DNA of 64,000 bases from Pseudomonas sp. FEN (GTDB lineage: Bacteria > Pseudomonadota > Gammaproteobacteria > Pseudomonadales > Pseudomonadaceae), in the NCBI RefSeq assembly GCF_904067045.1, contig NZ_CAJFDC010000036.1, forward strand, positions 124,001-188,000. Reading direction: 5' to 3'. Under the pieces are notes generated by a model. The model did no database searches, was not told where the DNA came from, and saw only the letters and a program-made list of their open reading frames with translations. Shown here piece after piece: positions 32,539 to 41,599 of this stretch (positions are counted from its first letter, which is position 1; the number at the start of each line of letters is the position of its first letter). Position numbers and translations under genes: made by a program.

Positions 32539-34593
32539 TCAGCCCAGCAGCGAAATATCGGCGACACCCAGGAACAGGCCGCGCAGACGCGCCAGCAGCG
32601 CATAACGGTTGGCGCGGACCTTGGCGTCTTCGGCATTGACCATTACCGCCTCGAAGAACGCGTCCACCGGTTCGCGCAGGGCCGCCAGGCGTGCCAGCGA
32701 CTCGTTGTACTGGCGCGCCGCGGCCATTGGCTGGACCGCCTGGTCCGCCTGCTGGATCGCCGAGTACAGTGAAAACTCGTTGGCGTTGTCGAAGTACTTG
32801 GGTTCCACGGTGCTCGGAATGCTGCCTTCGGCTTTGCTCAGCAGGTTCGATACGCGCTTGTTCACCGCGGCCAGGGCCGCCGCTTCCGGCAACTGGCGGA
32901 ATTTCTGCACGGCCTGTACGCGTTGGTCGAAGTCCAGCGCCGAACCGGGCTTGAGGGCGCGCACCGACAGGTAGGTCGCCACGTCCACGCCTTCGTCTTC
33001 GTAACGGGCGCGCAGACGATCGAAGATGAACTCCAGCACCTGGTCGTCCAGGCCCGCGGCCTTGACCCGGGTCCCGAAGGCCTTGACCGCGAAGGCCACG
33101 GTTTCGATCAGGTCGAGGTCCAGCTGTTTGTCGATCAGGATGCGCAGCACGCCGAGGGCGGCGCGACGCAGGGCGTAGGGGTCCTTGCTGCCAGTGGGCA
33201 GCATGCCGATGCCGAAGATGCCGACCAGGGTGTCGAGCTTGTCGGCAATCGCCACCGCCGCGCCGGTCAAGGTGCTCGGCAGTTCGGCGCCGGCACCGCG
33301 CGGCATGTACTGTTCGTTCAGGGCCAGGGCGACATCTTGCGGCTCGCCGTCATTGAGGGCGTAGTAGTAACCGGCGACACCTTGCATCTCCGGGAACTCG
33401 CCGACCATTTCGGTGGCCAGGTCGCACTTCGACAGCAGGCCGGCGCGGGCCGCGCGCTGGGCGTCGCCGCCGATGCGCGGGGCGATGAAGGCGGCCAGCT
33501 TCGAAACACGCTCGGCCTTGTCATAGACGCTGCCCAGTTTTTCCTGGAACACCACGTTCTGCAGCCGCAGGTTGAACTGTTCGAGCTTCTGCTTCTTGTC
33601 CTGCTTGAAGAAGAACTCGGCGTCGGTCAGGCGCGGGCGCACGACTTTCTCGTTACCGGCGATGATCTGTTGCGGGTCCTTGCTCTCGATGTTGGCGACG
33701 GTGATGAAGCGCGGCAGCAGCTTGCCGTCGGCGTCCAGCAGGCAGAAGTACTTCTGGTTGTCCTGCATGGTGGTGATCAGGGCTTCCTGCGGCACGTCGA
33801 GGAAGCGCTCCTCGAAGGAGCACACCAGCGGCACCGGCCATTCGACCAGGGCGCTGACTTCGTCGAGCAGATCCGCCGGCATGATCGCCGTGCCTTCCTG
33901 CTGGGTCGCCAGCTCGGTGGTGCGTTTGCTGATGAGCTCGCGACGCTCGTTGGCGTCGGCCAGCACATAGGCGGCGCGCAGGTCGCTCAGGTAGTTGGCC
34001 GGCGAGGTGATGCGCACGCTGTCCGGGTGGTGGAAGCGGTGGCCGCGGGAGTCGCGACCGGCTTTCTGGGCGAGGATGGTGCAATCGATGACCTGGTCAC
34101 CGAGCAGCATCACCAGCCACTGGGTCGGGCGCACGAACTCTTCCTTGCGCGCGGCCCAGCGCATGCGCTTGGGAATCGGCAGGTCGTTCAGCGAATCCTC
34201 GACAATGGTCGGCAGCAGGCTGGCGGTCGGCTTGCCCTGGATGCTCTGGGTGTAGCGCAGTTTCGGCCCGCTCTGGTCGATTTCGCTCAGTTCCACGCCA
34301 CATTTCTTGGCGAAGCCCAGGGCGGCCTGGGTCGGGTTGCCTTCGGCATCGAAGGCGGCCTGGCGTGGCGGGCCGTCGAGGTTGATGCTGCGGTCCGGCT
34401 GTTGGGTTTGCAGTTGGCTCAGCAATACCGCCAGACGGCGCGGCGCGGCATAGACCTGCTTGCTTTCGAAGCTCAGGCCGGCGCTTTGCAGGCCCTTTTC
34501 GATACCGGCGAGAAAGGCCTCGGCCAGGGTATTGAGAGCCTTGGGTGGCAGCTCTTCCGTGCCCAGTTCAACCAGAAAATCTTGAGCACTCAT
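32539..34593 (-). CDS. glyS: Glycyl-tRNA synthetase beta subunit
   Basis: The beta subunit of the tetrameric enzyme, involved in tRNA binding and catalysis support. It has 684 residues and the N-terminus MSAQDFLVELGTEELPPKAL, typical for the family; it ends in an anticodon-binding domain-like helical region. Its start overlaps the glyQ stop by four bases (ATGA), which couples production of the two subunits. gmhB follows nine bases later. Confidence 0.98.
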   Translation of the reverse strand: MSAQDFLVELGTEELPPKALNTLAEAFLAGIEKGLQSAGLSFESKQVYAAPRRLAVLLSQLQTQQPDRSINLDGPPRQAAFDAEGNPTQAALGFAKKCGVELSEIDQSGPKLRYTQSIQGKPTASLLPTIVEDSLNDLPIPKRMRWAARKEEFVRPTQWLVMLLGDQVIDCTILAQKAGRDSRGHRFHHPDSVRITSPANYLSDLRAAYVLADANERRELISKRTTELATQQEGTAIMPADLLDEVSALVEWPVPLVCSFEERFLDVPQEALITTMQDNQKYFCLLDADGKLLPRFITVANIESKDPQQIIAGNEKVVRPRLTDAEFFFKQDKKQKLEQFNLRLQNVVFQEKLGSVYDKAERVSKLAAFIAPRIGGDAQRAARAGLLSKCDLATEMVGEFPEMQGVAGYYYALNDGEPQDVALALNEQYMPRGAGAELPSTLTGAAVAIADKLDTLVGIFGIGMLPTGSKDPYALRRAALGVLRILIDKQLDLDLIETVAFAVKAFGTRVKAAGLDDQVLEFIFDRLRARYEDEGVDVATYLSVRALKPGSALDFDQRVQAVQKFRQLPEAAALAAVNKRVSNLLSKAEGSIPSTVEPKYFDNANEFSLYSAIQQADQAVQPMAAARQYNESLARLAALREPVDAFFEAVMVNAEDAKVRANRYALLARLRGLFLGVADISLLG

Positions 34594-35543
34594 TGTGCTG
34601 CCTCCAACTTAGCCAACACTTCGTCACGCAAATCCGGGGTCGCCATCGGGAAGCCCAGCTTGGCCCGGGCCATCAGGTAGGCCTGCGCCACGGAACGGGC
34701 CAGGGTGCGGACCCGCAGGATGTACTGCTGGCGCGCGGTGACCGAGATCGCCCGGCGCGCATCCAGCAGGTTGAAGGTGTGCGAGGCCTTGAGAACCATT
34801 TCGTAGCTCGGCAACGGCAGCGGCTGGTCCAGTTCGATCAGGCGCTTGGCTTCGCTTTCATAGAAATCGAACAGCTCGAACAGCTTCTCGACGTTGGCGT
34901 GTTCGAAGTTGTAGGTCGACTGCTCCACTTCGTTCTGGTGGAACACGTCGCCGTAGGTCACCTTGCCGAACGGGCCATCGGCCCAGACCAGGTCGTAGAC
35001 CGAGTCGACGCCTTGCAGGTACATCGCCAGGCGTTCCAGGCCGTAGGTGATCTCGCCGGTCACCGGGTAGCACTCGATGCCGCCCGCCTGCTGGAAGTAG
35101 GTGAACTGGGTGACCTCCATGCCGTTGAGCCAGACTTCCCAGCCCAGGCCCCAGGCGCCGAGGGTCGGCGATTCCCAGTTGTCCTCGACGAAACGGATGT
35201 CGTGCACCAGCGGGTCGAGGCCGACACGCTTGAGCGAGCCCAGGTACAACTCCTGGAAGTTGTCCGGGTTGGGCTTGAGGACCACCTGGAACTGGTAGTA
35301 ATGCTGCAAGCGGTTCGGGTTTTCGCCGTAGCGGCCGTCAGTCGGGCGGCGGCTGGGCTGTACGTAGGCGGCGTTCCAGGTTTCCGGGCCGATGGCGCGC
35401 AGGAACGTGGCGGTATGAAAGGTGCCGGCGCCTACTTCCATATCGTAGGGCTGAAGTACCACACAACCTTGCTCGGCCCAGTATTGTTGCAGGGCGAGGA
35501 TCAAGTCTTGGAAGGTACGCACGGCTGGCGTAGGCTGGCTCAC
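34590..35543 (-). CDS. glyQ: Glycyl-tRNA synthetase alpha subunit
   Basis: The alpha subunit carries the active site of the class II synthetase and, with GlyS, attaches glycine to tRNA. The 317-residue protein has VLQPYDMEVGAGTFHTATFLRA and PTLGAWGLGWEVWLNGMEV. The start is the GTG at 35543 (VSQPTPAVRTFQ), because the upstream in-frame GTG is part of its AGGTGA ribosome site. tag begins 82 bases away on the other strand. Confidence 0.97.
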   Translation of the reverse strand: MSQPTPAVRTFQDLILALQQYWAEQGCVVLQPYDMEVGAGTFHTATFLRAIGPETWNAAYVQPSRRPTDGRYGENPNRLQHYYQFQVVLKPNPDNFQELYLGSLKRVGLDPLVHDIRFVEDNWESPTLGAWGLGWEVWLNGMEVTQFTYFQQAGGIECYPVTGEITYGLERLAMYLQGVDSVYDLVWADGPFGKVTYGDVFHQNEVEQSTYNFEHANVEKLFELFDFYESEAKRLIELDQPLPLPSYEMVLKASHTFNLLDARRAISVTARQQYILRVRTLARSVAQAYLMARAKLGFPMATPDLRDEVLAKLEAAQ

Positions 35544-35624
35544 GAAATTCACCTGTTACTTGGGCTGCGATTCAAAAGGCGGGAGTATACCCGATTCGGC
35601 CACGCGCACGCCCCCTGGAGCCTT

Positions 35625-36188
35625 ATGCCACGCTGCTTTTGGTGCAACGACGATCCTTTGTACATGGCTTATCACGATCAGGAGTGGGGCGTGCCGCTGC
35701 GCGATGGGCAGCGTCTGTTCGAGTTGCTTTTGCTCGAAGGGTTCCAGGCCGGGTTGTCCTGGATCACCATCCTGAAGAAACGCGAGCACTACCGGAAGGT
35801 GCTGTTCGGCTTCGATGTGCACAAAGTCGCGGCCATGAGCGACGCCGACATCGAACAGTTGATGCTCGATCCCGGGATCATCCGCAATCGCCTGAAACTG
35901 CATGCCGCGCGGCGCAATGCCGAGGTCTGGCTGACGCTGGAAGACCCGGTGGCGCTGCTCTGGTCCTTTGTCGACGGGGTGCCCAGGGTCAATCACTTCA
36001 ACGGGCGCGGCGAGGTCCCGGCGCTCACGCCCGAGGCCGAGGCCATGAGCAAGGCCCTGAAGAAACTGGGCTTCAAGTTCGTCGGCCCGACCATCTGCTA
36101 CGCCTTCATGCAGGCCTCGGGCATGGTCATGGACCACACCACCGATTGCGATCGCTACGCCACATTGGCCACGCCACGGTTACAATAG
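35625..36188 (+). CDS. tag: DNA-3-methyladenine glycosylase I
   Basis: Tag excises 3-methyladenine from alkylated DNA. The 187-residue protein has zinc-binding Cys4 in MPRCFWCNDDP and His17 in AYHDQEWGVP, with the C-terminal partners in MDHTTDCDRY (His/Cys). The sequence LLEGFQAGLSW near residue 38 carries the substrate-binding Glu. CTGGAG lies four bases before the ATG. It is divergent from glyQ. Confidence 0.97.
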   Translation: MPRCFWCNDDPLYMAYHDQEWGVPLRDGQRLFELLLLEGFQAGLSWITILKKREHYRKVLFGFDVHKVAAMSDADIEQLMLDPGIIRNRLKLHAARRNAEVWLTLEDPVALLWSFVDGVPRVNHFNGRGEVPALTPEAEAMSKALKKLGFKFVGPTICYAFMQASGMVMDHTTDCDRYATLATPRLQ

Positions 36189-36226
36189 CCGGCTGATGAC
36201 AAGCTCGATCACGACAGGAGTGGCCT

Positions 36227-37114
36227 GTGGAAAAGTTTAAAGGCGCCATGCTGGTGGGGGCGTTGCGGTTGTTTGCGTTGCTGCCCTGGTGTGCCGTGCA
36301 ACGGTTGGGCGCGGCCATCGGTTGGGTGATGTGGAAGTTGCCCAACCGCTCCCGCGAGGTGGTGCGGATCAACCTGGAGAAATGTTTTCCAGAACTCGAC
36401 CCGGTGGCCCGCGAGCAGTTGGTCGGCCGCAGCCTGATGGGTATCGGCAAGTCCTTTACCGAAAGCGCCTGTGCCTGGATCTGGCCGGCCCAGCGCTCGA
36501 TGGAGCGGGTGCGCGAAGTCGAGGGCCTCGACATCCTCAAGGAAGCCCTGGCCTCGGGCAAGGGCGTGGTCGGCATCACCAGTCACCTGGGCAACTGGGA
36601 AGTGCTCAATCACTTCTATTGCAGCCAGTGCAAACCGATTATTTTCTACCGTCCGCCCAAGCTCAAGGCGGTGGACGAGTTGTTGCGCAAGCAGCGCGTG
36701 CAACTGGGCAACCGGGTCGCCGCCTCCACCAAGGAAGGCATCCTCAGTGTCATCAAGGAAGTGCGTAAAGGTGGCGCGGTGGGCATTCCCGCCGACCCGG
36801 AGCCGGCTGAATCCGCCGGGATTTTCGTGCCTTTTCTCGGCACCACGGCGCTGACCAGCAAGTTCGTACCCAATATGCTGGCTGGCGGCAAGGCGGTCGG
36901 CGTGTTCCTGCATGCGCTGCGCCTGCCGGACGGTTCGGGGTTCAAGGTGATCCTGGAAGCCGCGCCCGAAGCCATGTACAGCACCGATACCGAGACCTCC
37001 GTGGCTGCCATGAGCCAGGTAGTGGCCCGCTATGTGCGAGCCTATCCAGACCAGTACATGTGGAGCATGAAGCGCTTCAGGAAGCGCCCGGCGGGCGAGA
37101 AGCGCTGGTACTGA
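36227..37114 (+). CDS. lpxL: Lipid A lauroyl-type acyltransferase (LpxL/HtrB family)
   Basis: LpxL-type enzymes add a secondary acyl chain to lipid A at the inner membrane. The 295-residue protein has an N-terminal hydrophobic helix (about 10-35) and the acyltransferase motif SHLGNWE with H120 and E125, then FYRPPKLKAVDELLRKQR, and PADPEPAESAGIFVPFLG. The GTG at 36227 has AGGAG six bases upstream. By position it corresponds to PA0011 (HtrB1) of P. aeruginosa. It ends 19 bases before a perfect DnaA box. Confidence 0.93.
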   Translation: MEKFKGAMLVGALRLFALLPWCAVQRLGAAIGWVMWKLPNRSREVVRINLEKCFPELDPVAREQLVGRSLMGIGKSFTESACAWIWPAQRSMERVREVEGLDILKEALASGKGVVGITSHLGNWEVLNHFYCSQCKPIIFYRPPKLKAVDELLRKQRVQLGNRVAASTKEGILSVIKEVRKGGAVGIPADPEPAESAGIFVPFLGTTALTSKFVPNMLAGGKAVGVFLHALRLPDGSGFKVILEAAPEAMYSTDTETSVAAMSQVVARYVRAYPDQYMWSMKRFRKRPAGEKRWY

Positions 37115-37132
37115 AACGAGACTGGCACGCTC

Positions 37133-37177
37133 TGTGGATAAGTTTCATGGCAAAACCGTGGCATTGATTTATCCACA
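37133..37177. promoter_or_regulatory. Inverted pair of perfect DnaA boxes upstream of the PilZ gene
   Basis: TGTGGATAA at 37133-37141 and TTATCCACA at 37169-37177 face each other across 27 bases and lie 26 bases before the PilZ-domain gene start. They are exact matches about 31 kb from oriC. Confidence 0.7.
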
Positions 37178-37202
37178 GGTATGGTTTTCAAGGACGCAAC
37201 AG

Positions 37203-37448
37203 ATGTCCGATAACAATAATTCTCTGCGCATCAAGATCCAGCACCCCAGCATCGGCGAGTGCCTGGGGCAGACGCGCAACCTGTCCAGCAAGGGGGTGTA
37301 TGTGAAGCACCCGACCTTGTCGCGCCTGACCACCGGGGCGGTGGTCTACGGTCAGGTGCAGGGTCTGCCGGCGGTGGCGCCGCGCATTCGGATGGAAGTG
37401 GTCCGGGTCGACGCCGATGGCATTGGCCTGCGCTTCATTGATCTTTGA
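37203..37448 (+). CDS. Short PilZ-domain protein
   Basis: An 81-residue single PilZ domain; such domains often bind cyclic di-GMP. The second motif D/N-x-S-x-x-G is present as NLSSKG (26-31), but the first motif R-x-x-x-R is not complete (RIKIQ at 9-13), so ligand binding is doubtful. The ATG has AAGGA eight bases upstream. It corresponds in position to PA0012. Its end overlaps by 14 bases the end of the convergent TPR gene. Confidence 0.85.
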   Translation: MSDNNNSLRIKIQHPSIGECLGQTRNLSSKGVYVKHPTLSRLTTGAVVYGQVQGLPAVAPRIRMEVVRVDADGIGLRFIDL

Positions 37449-37758
37449 GCGCGGCTTTTTCCAGTTTTTTCAGGAATACCGTCATTTCCTTTTCCGCCTG
37501 CTTGTCGCCATGGGCACGAGCGGCTTCCAGTCCCTGCTCCCAGGCCTGTCGGGCGGCGGCGGCGTCACCCGCGGCCCGATGCGCCTTGCCCAGCAGTTTC
37601 CAGGCAGCGGAGTATTTCGGGTCGAAGCCGACGCAGCGTTGCAGGTGCTCGGCGGCCTTGGTGTTTTCCCCCAGATCCAGGTAACCCTTGCCGAGGCCGA
37701 AGCGCAGCAGTGCGTTATCCACCCCCTTGGCGAGCATTTTTTCCAGTGATTCGAGCAT
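37435..37758 (-). CDS. TPR-repeat protein
   Basis: This 107-residue protein begins MLESLEKMLAKGVDNALLRFGLGKGYLDLG, and then repeats of 34 residues (ENTKAAEHLQRCVGFDPKYS, AAWKLLGKAHRAAGDAAAARQAWEQG) show TPR features. A C-terminal helix ends KKLEKAALKDQ. Such proteins act as protein-interaction scaffolds; the partner is not known. The start at 37758 has GAGGGA upstream; the next in-frame start lacks it. Converges with the PilZ gene. Confidence 0.85.
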   Translation of the reverse strand: MLESLEKMLAKGVDNALLRFGLGKGYLDLGENTKAAEHLQRCVGFDPKYSAAWKLLGKAHRAAGDAAAARQAWEQGLEAARAHGDKQAEKEMTVFLKKLEKAALKDQ

Positions 37759-37781
37759 GGCGATCCCTCGATACGGCAATT

Positions 37782-37914
37782 GTGGCGAGGGGGCTTGCCC
37801 CCGTTGGGCTGCGAAGCGGCCCTAAGATCGGCCACTCCGGTGTATCAGTGAAAACGAGGTGAGTGGATTTACGACTGCTTCGCAGCCGGACGGGGGCAAG
37901 CCCCCTCGCCACGG
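37782..37914. repeat. Long paired REP element, family A copy 1
   Basis: Outer arms GTGGCGAGGGGGCTTGCCCC and GGGGCAAGCCCCCTCGCCAC are exact reverse complements; inner arms TGCGAAGCGGCCC and ACTGCTTCGCAGCC give a second pairing. Three more copies lie at 45140, 50017 and 63292. It ends two bases from the trkA stop codon. Confidence 0.9.
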
Positions 37915-37915
37915 G

Positions 37916-39289
37916 TCAGAAAAAGCTCAGACCGACATGAAACAGCTTTTCCACATCGCGGATCTGCTTTTTATCCACAAGGAACAGGATGACATGGTCG
38001 CCGGCCTGGATCACTGTGACATCGTGGGCGATCAGCACCTCTTCATCACGAATGATCGCGCCAATGGTCGCCCCCGGCGGTAACGCAATGTCGGCGATGG
38101 CCCGCCCAACCACCTTGCTCGACTTCGCGTCGCCATGGGCAATTGCCTCGATGGCCTCCGCCGCCCCGCGTCTGAGGGAATGCACACTGACAATATCGCC
38201 CCGCCGTACATGGGCCAGCAAGGTGCCGATGGTCGCCAGTTGCGGGCTGATGGCGATGTCGATTTCGCCGCCCTGGACCAGGTCGACATAGGCCGGGTTG
38301 TTGATCAGGGTCATGACCTTCTTCGCCCCGAGGCGCTTGGCCAGCAGCGACGACATGATGTTGGCTTCATCGTCGTTGGTCAGGGCCAGGAACACATCGG
38401 TGTCGGCGATATTCTCTTCCAGCAGCAGGTCGCGGTCCGACGCGCTGCCTTGCAGCACCACGGTGCTGTCCAGGGTGTCCGAGAGGTAGCGGCAACGCGC
38501 CGGGTTCTTCTCGATGATCTTGACCTGGTAACGGCTCTCGATGGCTTCGGCCAGTCGCTCGCCGATCTGCCCGCCGCCGGCGATGACGATGCGCTTGTAG
38601 CTCTCGTCGAGGCGGCGCATTTCGCCCATCACCGCGCGGATATGTGCCTTGGCGGCAATGAAAAACACTTCGTCGTCGGCTTCGATCACCGTGTCGCCAC
38701 GGGGCATGATCGGCCGGTCGCGGCGGAAGATCGCCGCCACGCGGGTGTCGACATTGGGCATGCGCTCGCGTAGCTGGCGCAGTTGCTGCCCCACCAGCGG
38801 CCCGCCGTAGTAGGCCTTGACCGCCACCAGCAGGGCCTTGCCCTCGGCGAAGTCGATCACCTGCAAGGCGCCCGGGTGTTCGATCAGGCGCTTGATGTAG
38901 TGGGTGACCACCTGCTCCGGGCTGATCAGCACGTCCACCGGAATCGCGTCGTTGTCGAACAACCCGGCGCGGGTCAGGTAGGCCGACTCGCGCACCCGGG
39001 CTATCTTGGTCGGGGTGTGGAACAGGGTGTGGGCAACCTGGCAGGCGACCATGTTGGTCTCGTCGCTGTTGGTCACCGCCACCAGCATATCGGCGTCGTC
39101 CGCGCCGGCCTGGCGCAGGATCGTCGGAAACGAGGCGCGGCCCTGTACGGTGCGGATGTCCAGGCGGTCGCCGAGGTCGCGCAGGCGCTCGCCGTCGGTG
39201 TCGACCACGGTGATGTCGTTGGCTTCGCTGGCCAGGTGCTCGGCCAGGGTACCGCCGACCTGCCCGGCGCCGAGGATGATGATTTTCAT
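37916..39289 (-). CDS. trkA: Trk potassium uptake regulatory protein TrkA
   Basis: TrkA is the peripheral NAD-binding subunit that gates TrkH/TrkG potassium channels. The 457-residue protein has two RCK halves, each with a Rossmann motif: GAGQVGGTLAEHL at 7-19 and GGGQIGERLAEAI near 240. TrkA-C modules follow each half. The start ATG at 39289 begins MKIIILGAGQVGG. A perfect DnaA box (37971-37979) lies in its last codons. rsmB follows upstream on the strand after 21 bases. Confidence 0.97.
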   Translation of the reverse strand: MKIIILGAGQVGGTLAEHLASEANDITVVDTDGERLRDLGDRLDIRTVQGRASFPTILRQAGADDADMLVAVTNSDETNMVACQVAHTLFHTPTKIARVRESAYLTRAGLFDNDAIPVDVLISPEQVVTHYIKRLIEHPGALQVIDFAEGKALLVAVKAYYGGPLVGQQLRQLRERMPNVDTRVAAIFRRDRPIMPRGDTVIEADDEVFFIAAKAHIRAVMGEMRRLDESYKRIVIAGGGQIGERLAEAIESRYQVKIIEKNPARCRYLSDTLDSTVVLQGSASDRDLLLEENIADTDVFLALTNDDEANIMSSLLAKRLGAKKVMTLINNPAYVDLVQGGEIDIAISPQLATIGTLLAHVRRGDIVSVHSLRRGAAEAIEAIAHGDAKSSKVVGRAIADIALPPGATIGAIIRDEEVLIAHDVTVIQAGDHVILFLVDKKQIRDVEKLFHVGLSFF

Positions 39290-39310
39290 CGGCTCACTCC
39301 GTTACCCGGC

Positions 39311-40621
39311 TCAGCCGCGCGCGGCGGCGATCTTGATCAGTTTGGCGTAGTAGAAGCCGTCGTGCCCGCCTTGCTGGGCCAGTAGCTGGCGACCATGCGG
39401 CTGCTTGATGCCGAATGTCCCGGCGATATCCAGTTCGCGGGCGCCGGAGGTGCGGGCCAGGAACGCGCCGATCACCTCGCTGTTCTCGGTCGGCAGGGTC
39501 GAGCAGGTGGCATAGAGCAGGATGCCGCCGACTTCCAGGGTCGTCCACATCGCGTCCAGCAGTTCGCCTTGCAAGGTGGCCAGCGCGGCGATGTCGTCGG
39601 GCTGGCGGGTCAGCTTGATGTCCGGATGGCGACGGATCACGCCGGTGGCCGAGCACGGGGCGTCCAGCAGGATCCGCTGGAACGGCTTGCCGTCCCACCA
39701 GGCGGCGGTGTCACGGCCGTCGGCGGCGATCAGTTCGGCGTCCAGGCCGAGGCGGTCGAGGTTCTCGCGCACCCGCACCAGGCGCTTGGCTTCCAGGTCC
39801 ACGGCGACCACACCGGCCAGTTGCGGCTGGACTTCGAGGATATGGCAGGTCTTGCCGCCGGGGGCGCAGCAGGCATCGAGCACTCGTTGGCCCGGGGCCA
39901 GGTCGAGCAGGTCGGCGGCCAGTTGCGCGGCTTCGTCCTGGACGCTGATCCAGCCTTCATTGAAACCTGGCAGGTTGCGCACATCGCAGGCTTCTTCCAG
40001 GACGATGCCGTCCGGACTGTAGACGCAGGCGTGTGCGCCGACACCTGCCTCGCCAAGCAGCTTGAGGTAGGCATCGCGTGGGTGATGGCGGCGATTGACC
40101 CGCAGGATCATCGGCGGATGGGCGTTGTTTGCCGCGCAGATGGCTTCCCACTGCTGCGGCCAGAAAGCTTTCAGGGATTTCTGCAGCCAGCGTGGGTGTG
40201 CGGTGCGCACGACCGGGTCGTGTTCCAGCTCGGCCAGCAGCGCTTCGCTTTCCCGCTGCGCGCGGCGCAGCACGGCATTGAGCAGGGCCTTGGCCCAGGG
40301 CTTTTTCAGCTTGTCGGCGCAACCGACGGTCTCGCCGATGGCGGCGTGGGCCGGCACGCGGGTGTAGAGCAGTTGATAAAGGCCGACCAGCAGCAAGGCC
40401 TCGACATCGGCATCGGCGGCCTTGAAGGGTTTCTGCAGCAGCTTGGCCGCCAGGGCCGACAGGCGTGGCTGCCAGCGCGCGGTCCCGAACGCCAGGTCCT
40501 GGGTCAGGCCGCGATCGCGAGCTTCGACCTTGTCCAGTTGCAACGGCAGCGAGCTGTTGAGCGACGCCTTGCCGTTGAGCACGGCGGTCAGTGCCTTGGC
40601 GGCGGCCAGACGCGGGTTCAT
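39311..40621 (-). CDS. rsmB: 16S rRNA (cytosine-967-C5)-methyltransferase RsmB
   Basis: RsmB methylates C967 of 16S rRNA. The 436-residue protein has an N-terminal NusB-like helical domain (MNPRLAAAKALTAVL) and a C-terminal SAM methyltransferase with DACCAPGGKTCHIL, the catalytic DAPCSATG, and YATCSTLPTENSEV (second Cys). The start overlaps the fmt stop by four bases; the longer open frame lies inside fmt. Confidence 0.96.
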   Translation of the reverse strand: MNPRLAAAKALTAVLNGKASLNSSLPLQLDKVEARDRGLTQDLAFGTARWQPRLSALAAKLLQKPFKAADADVEALLLVGLYQLLYTRVPAHAAIGETVGCADKLKKPWAKALLNAVLRRAQRESEALLAELEHDPVVRTAHPRWLQKSLKAFWPQQWEAICAANNAHPPMILRVNRRHHPRDAYLKLLGEAGVGAHACVYSPDGIVLEEACDVRNLPGFNEGWISVQDEAAQLAADLLDLAPGQRVLDACCAPGGKTCHILEVQPQLAGVVAVDLEAKRLVRVRENLDRLGLDAELIAADGRDTAAWWDGKPFQRILLDAPCSATGVIRRHPDIKLTRQPDDIAALATLQGELLDAMWTTLEVGGILLYATCSTLPTENSEVIGAFLARTSGARELDIAGTFGIKQPHGRQLLAQQGGHDGFYYAKLIKIAAARG

Positions 40622-41562
40622 TGGCCAAGCACCGTACCGAGGGCGAATTTCTCGCGGCGGCTGTTGAACAGGTCGCTGAAGTTCAGCGCTTTGCCGCCGG
40701 GCAGCTGCAGGCGGGTCAGGCACAGGGCTCCCTTGCCGGTGGCGACGATCAGGCCGTCCTTGCTCGCGGCGAGGACTTCACCCGGTTGGCCCTGACCTTC
40801 GGCAACGCTGGCGGCCAGGACTTTCAGGGCTTCGCCATTGAGAGTGCTGTGGCAGACCGGCCAGGGGTTGAAGGCGCGAATCAGCCGCTCCAGCTCGACC
40901 GCCGGACGACTCCAGTCGATACGCGCCTCGTCCTTGTTCAGTTTGTGGGCGTAGGTGGCGAGGCTGTCGTCCTGGACTTCTCCGTCCAGGGTCCCGGTGG
41001 CGAGACCGGCGATGGCCTCGAGCACGGCGGGCGGGCCGAGCTTGGCCAGGCGGTCGTGCAAGGTGCCGCCGGTGTCTTCGGCGCTGATCGGGGTGACGCT
41101 CTTGAGCAGCATCGGCCCGGTATCGAGTCCGGCCTCCATGCGCATCACGGTCACGCCGCTTTCGCGGTCGCCGGCTTCCACGGCGCGCTGGATCGGCGCC
41201 GCGCCGCGCCAGCGCGGCAGCAGCGAGGCGTGGCTGTTGATGCAGCCCAGGCGCGGGATATCCAGTACGACCTGCGGCAGGATCAGGCCGTAGGCGACTA
41301 CCACCAGCAGGTCCGGCTTGAGCGCCGCCAGTTCGGCCTGGGCCTCGGCGTTGCGCAGGGTTGGCGGTTGCAGGACGGTGATGCCGTGCTCTTGCGCCAG
41401 CTGCTTGACCGGGCTCGGCATCAGTTTCTGCCCGCGGCCCGCCGGGCGATCCGGCTGGGTGTAGACCGCGACGATCTGGTAGGGGCTGTCGAGCAGCGCC
41501 TTGAGGTGTTCGGCGGCAAACTCGGGGGTGCCGGCAAAGACGATGCGCAGTGGCTCAGTCAT
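40618..41562 (-). CDS. fmt: Methionyl-tRNA formyltransferase
   Basis: Fmt formylates initiator Met-tRNA. The 314-residue protein starts MTEPLRIVFAGTPEFAAEHL, has the active-site segment INSHASLLPRWRGAAPIQRAV with the His and Asn of the family, then a C-terminal OB-like domain (FNPWPVCHSTLNG). It follows def and overlaps rsmB by four bases, the usual def-fmt-rsmB-trkA order. Confidence 0.98.
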   Translation of the reverse strand: MTEPLRIVFAGTPEFAAEHLKALLDSPYQIVAVYTQPDRPAGRGQKLMPSPVKQLAQEHGITVLQPPTLRNAEAQAELAALKPDLLVVVAYGLILPQVVLDIPRLGCINSHASLLPRWRGAAPIQRAVEAGDRESGVTVMRMEAGLDTGPMLLKSVTPISAEDTGGTLHDRLAKLGPPAVLEAIAGLATGTLDGEVQDDSLATYAHKLNKDEARIDWSRPAVELERLIRAFNPWPVCHSTLNGEALKVLAASVAEGQGQPGEVLAASKDGLIVATGKGALCLTRLQLPGGKALNFSDLFNSRREKFALGTVLGQ

Positions 41563-41599
41563 GAAAAGGGCTCGCTAAAATTGAGGAGGGGCTCGCCCT

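Noticed and set aside
32923..34680. 585-residue frame opposite glyS
   Set aside because: Antisense to glyS, no start-site support and no recognised domain.
35543..35552. Longer GlyQ start at an upstream GTG (35552)
   Set aside because: That GTG is part of AGGTGA, the likely ribosome-binding site of the GTG at 35543.
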